Below, piece after piece: positions 62,671 to 64,000 of a DNA stretch of 64,000 bases. The notes beneath the pieces were generated by a model, which saw only the letters and a program-made list of their open reading frames with translations, was not told the origin of the DNA and did not search any database. The position numbers and the translations under genes are program-made. The number at the start of each line of letters is the position of its first letter. Positions within the stretch are counted from its first letter, which is position 1. Source of the DNA: Blastococcus fimeti (GTDB lineage: Bacteria > Actinomycetota > Actinomycetes > Mycobacteriales > Geodermatophilaceae); contig FNAW01000004.1 in assembly GCA_900102115.1 (NCBI GenBank), positions 1-64,000 on the forward strand, read 5' to 3'.

Positions 62671-63494
62671 CGGCGTCTCCTGTGGACGCGATGCCGGTCG
62701 TGCTGCGCGCGGCGGACGCGGGCGGGCCGCCCGCCCCGCGGGCGCCGCGCGAAGGCGCGGTGCTGCGCGGCGGTGCGGCGAGCTCGGCCCGCCTCTACCG
62801 GCAGGTCACCGACGACGGAGCGCCGCACGCCGCGCCCCCGCAGCCCTCGCCCATCGAGCGCCGCACCACGGTCCGCCGCGCGGAGGACCAACCCGTCGCC
62901 GGCGGACGACCGACCGTCCGGCTCGGCGAGGTCTACGCGGACGAGCTCGAGCGGCTGCGTCGCCAGGCGCACGCCGAGGGCTTCGCCGCCGGCCGGGCCG
63001 AGGGCCTGACCGCGGCGGCCGACGTCGTCGCGCGGACCGAGCGGGACGCCGCGGCGCACCTGGCCGTGGCGCAGGAGCGCTGGGAGCGGCGGATCGCCTC
63101 GGCCGCCGCGGCGCTCGGTGCCGCGGCCGTCCGGTTGGACGAGGCCGCCGTCCCGACGGCCGACGAGGTCCGCGAGACCGTCCTGGGCACCGTCCTCACC
63201 CTGGTCGAGGACCTGCTGGGCAGGGAGCTGGCACTGGCCGACTCCCCCGTCCTCGACGCCGTGCGCCGCGCGCTGACCCTCTGCCCCGCCGACGCGCCCG
63301 CCGTGGTGCGGGTGCACCCCGACGACCTGGCCGAGCTCCCGGACGGCGCGCTGGCCGATCTGCCCGAATCGGTGCGCGTGGTCGGCGACGCCTCCGTCGA
63401 GCGCGCCGGGGCGGTCGCCGAGACCGGTCCCCGCCGCATCGACGCCCAGCTCGCCGCCGCCCTCGAGCGGGTCCAGACGGTGTTGTCCTCGTGA
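62667..63494 (+). CDS. fliH: Flagellar assembly protein FliH
   Basis: 275 residues. A disordered N-terminal 90 residues precede a helical rod (EVYADELERLRRQAHAEGFAAGRAEGLTAAADVVARTERDAAAHLAVAQERW, with the FliH-type AxxxGxxxG pattern) and a V-ATPase E-subunit-like C-domain. Regulates FliI ATPase. GTG start overlapping fliG by four bases. Confidence 0.9.
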   Translation: MTASPVDAMPVVLRAADAGGPPAPRAPREGAVLRGGAASSARLYRQVTDDGAPHAAPPQPSPIERRTTVRRAEDQPVAGGRPTVRLGEVYADELERLRRQAHAEGFAAGRAEGLTAAADVVARTERDAAAHLAVAQERWERRIASAAAALGAAAVRLDEAAVPTADEVRETVLGTVLTLVEDLLGRELALADSPVLDAVRRALTLCPADAPAVVRVHPDDLAELPDGALADLPESVRVVGDASVERAGAVAETGPRRIDAQLAAALERVQTVLSS

Positions 63495-64000
63495 GCCTCC
63501 CCCCGGCTCTGCTCACCCGCGCCCGCGCCGCCGCCCGTCCCCAGGTCACCGGTGTCGTCACCGGCGCGATGGGCCTGACGCTCACGGTCGAGGGCGTCGT
63601 CGCCGCCGTCGGCGACCTGGTCGAGATCAACCCGGGCGTGCGCCCGCTGCTGGCCGAGGTCGTGGCCGTGGGCCACGACCGGCTCACCTGCATGCCGCTG
63701 GGCACGGTCTCCGGGGTGCACTCCGGTGCCCCCGTCCGGGCGACCGGGATGCCGCTGCAGGTGCCCGTGGGCGAGGCGCTCCTCGGCCGCGTCCTGGACG
63801 GCCTCGGCCGACCCGTCGACGGCGGACCGCCCCTGGCCTCGCGCGTCTCCTGGGTCGACCTCGCCAGCGAGACGCCGCACGCGCTCTCCCGCGCCCGCGT
63901 GGAGGAGCCGCTCACCTTCGGGGTGCGGGCCCTCGACACGCTCATCCCCTGCGGCAAGGGACAGCGCCTGGGCATCTTCGCCGGTTCCGGCGTCGGCAAG
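63491..64000 (+). CDS. fliI: Flagellum-specific ATPase FliI (3' end outside window)
   Basis: First 170 residues of the export ATPase. N-terminal beta barrel (RPQVTGVVTGAMGLTLTVEGVVAAVGDLVEI), GTVSGVHSGAPVRATGMPLQVPVGEALLGRVLDGLGRPVDG, ALDTLIPCGKGQRLGIFAGSGVGK with the Walker A at the window edge. GTG start overlaps fliH (GTGA). Confidence 0.95.
   Translation, partial: MSLPPALLTRARAAARPQVTGVVTGAMGLTLTVEGVVAAVGDLVEINPGVRPLLAEVVAVGHDRLTCMPLGTVSGVHSGAPVRATGMPLQVPVGEALLGRVLDGLGRPVDGGPPLASRVSWVDLASETPHALSRARVEEPLTFGVRALDTLIPCGKGQRLGIFAGSGVGK

Overview
The window is about 64 kb of very GC-rich chromosome from a flagellated actinobacterium. Gene content (a DUF222/HNH '13E12-type' protein, DUF4245, DUF6542, DUF1707 and GAF-ANTAR proteins, ispH / lipid-droplet-associated protein / xseA / xseB in the usual actinobacterial order, and a complete-looking flagellar locus with csrA and fliW) fits a motile soil actinobacterium such as Geodermatophilaceae (Blastococcus/Modestobacter/Geodermatophilus). 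That family assignment is inference; no rRNA is present. Many genes start directly behind a TANNNT -10 box, so leaderless mRNAs are probably common. Layout: 1-5.7 kb holds cell-surface and envelope genes (acyltransferase-3/SGNH fragment, lipoprotein, SQR-like flavoprotein, NodB-type deacetylase). From 6.5 to 16.1 kb lies a possible genomic island. It is bounded by a 19-bp direct repeat that duplicates the last codons and stop of ychF. It carries a redox gene set (two aldo-keto reductases, cupin, Zn-alcohol dehydrogenase, NmrA-type SDR, CPA1 antiporter, NTF2-like protein, MFS exporter) run from a divergent XRE/MmyB-type regulator, with three copies of a 31-bp operator-like sequence. Just inside its right end are a 3'-half tRNA-Gly remnant and inverted repeats; no integrase is seen. 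From 16 to 45 kb the genes are mostly housekeeping: ychF, DUF222/HNH, a ComB-like protein, an ABC exporter with a two-component system, a GAF-ANTAR/STAS group, adaA-alkA plus ogt, rmuC, ispH, xseA/xseB, glpX, fumC, citrate synthase and a peptidoglycan hydrolase. A three-gene sugar cassette at 39-42 kb (3,4-ketoisomerase, DegT aminotransferase, GT2) sits behind a FliA-like -10 sequence. From 46 to 64 kb lies the flagellar locus. The minus arm reads flgN-flgK-flgL-fliW-csrA, then an unknown gene, a divergent sigma-like protein and two more unknown genes. The plus arm reads fliA/whiG-type sigma, flagellin, fliD, fliS, a FliT-position protein, a glycosyltransferase, then flgB-flgC-fliE-fliF-fliG-fliH-fliI (cut by the window end). 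How it works together: FliA-type promoters (T-rich -35, 16-bp spacer, GCCGA -10) precede fliA itself, flgN, flagellin and flgB, with a similar -10 before the glycosyltransferase and the distant sugar cassette. The flagellin leader has two matches to the CsrA target consensus, one in the loop of a hairpin and one over the ribosome binding site. With fliW and csrA next door this predicts a FliW-CsrA-flagellin homeostatic switch, and the sugar genes suggest flagellin glycosylation.
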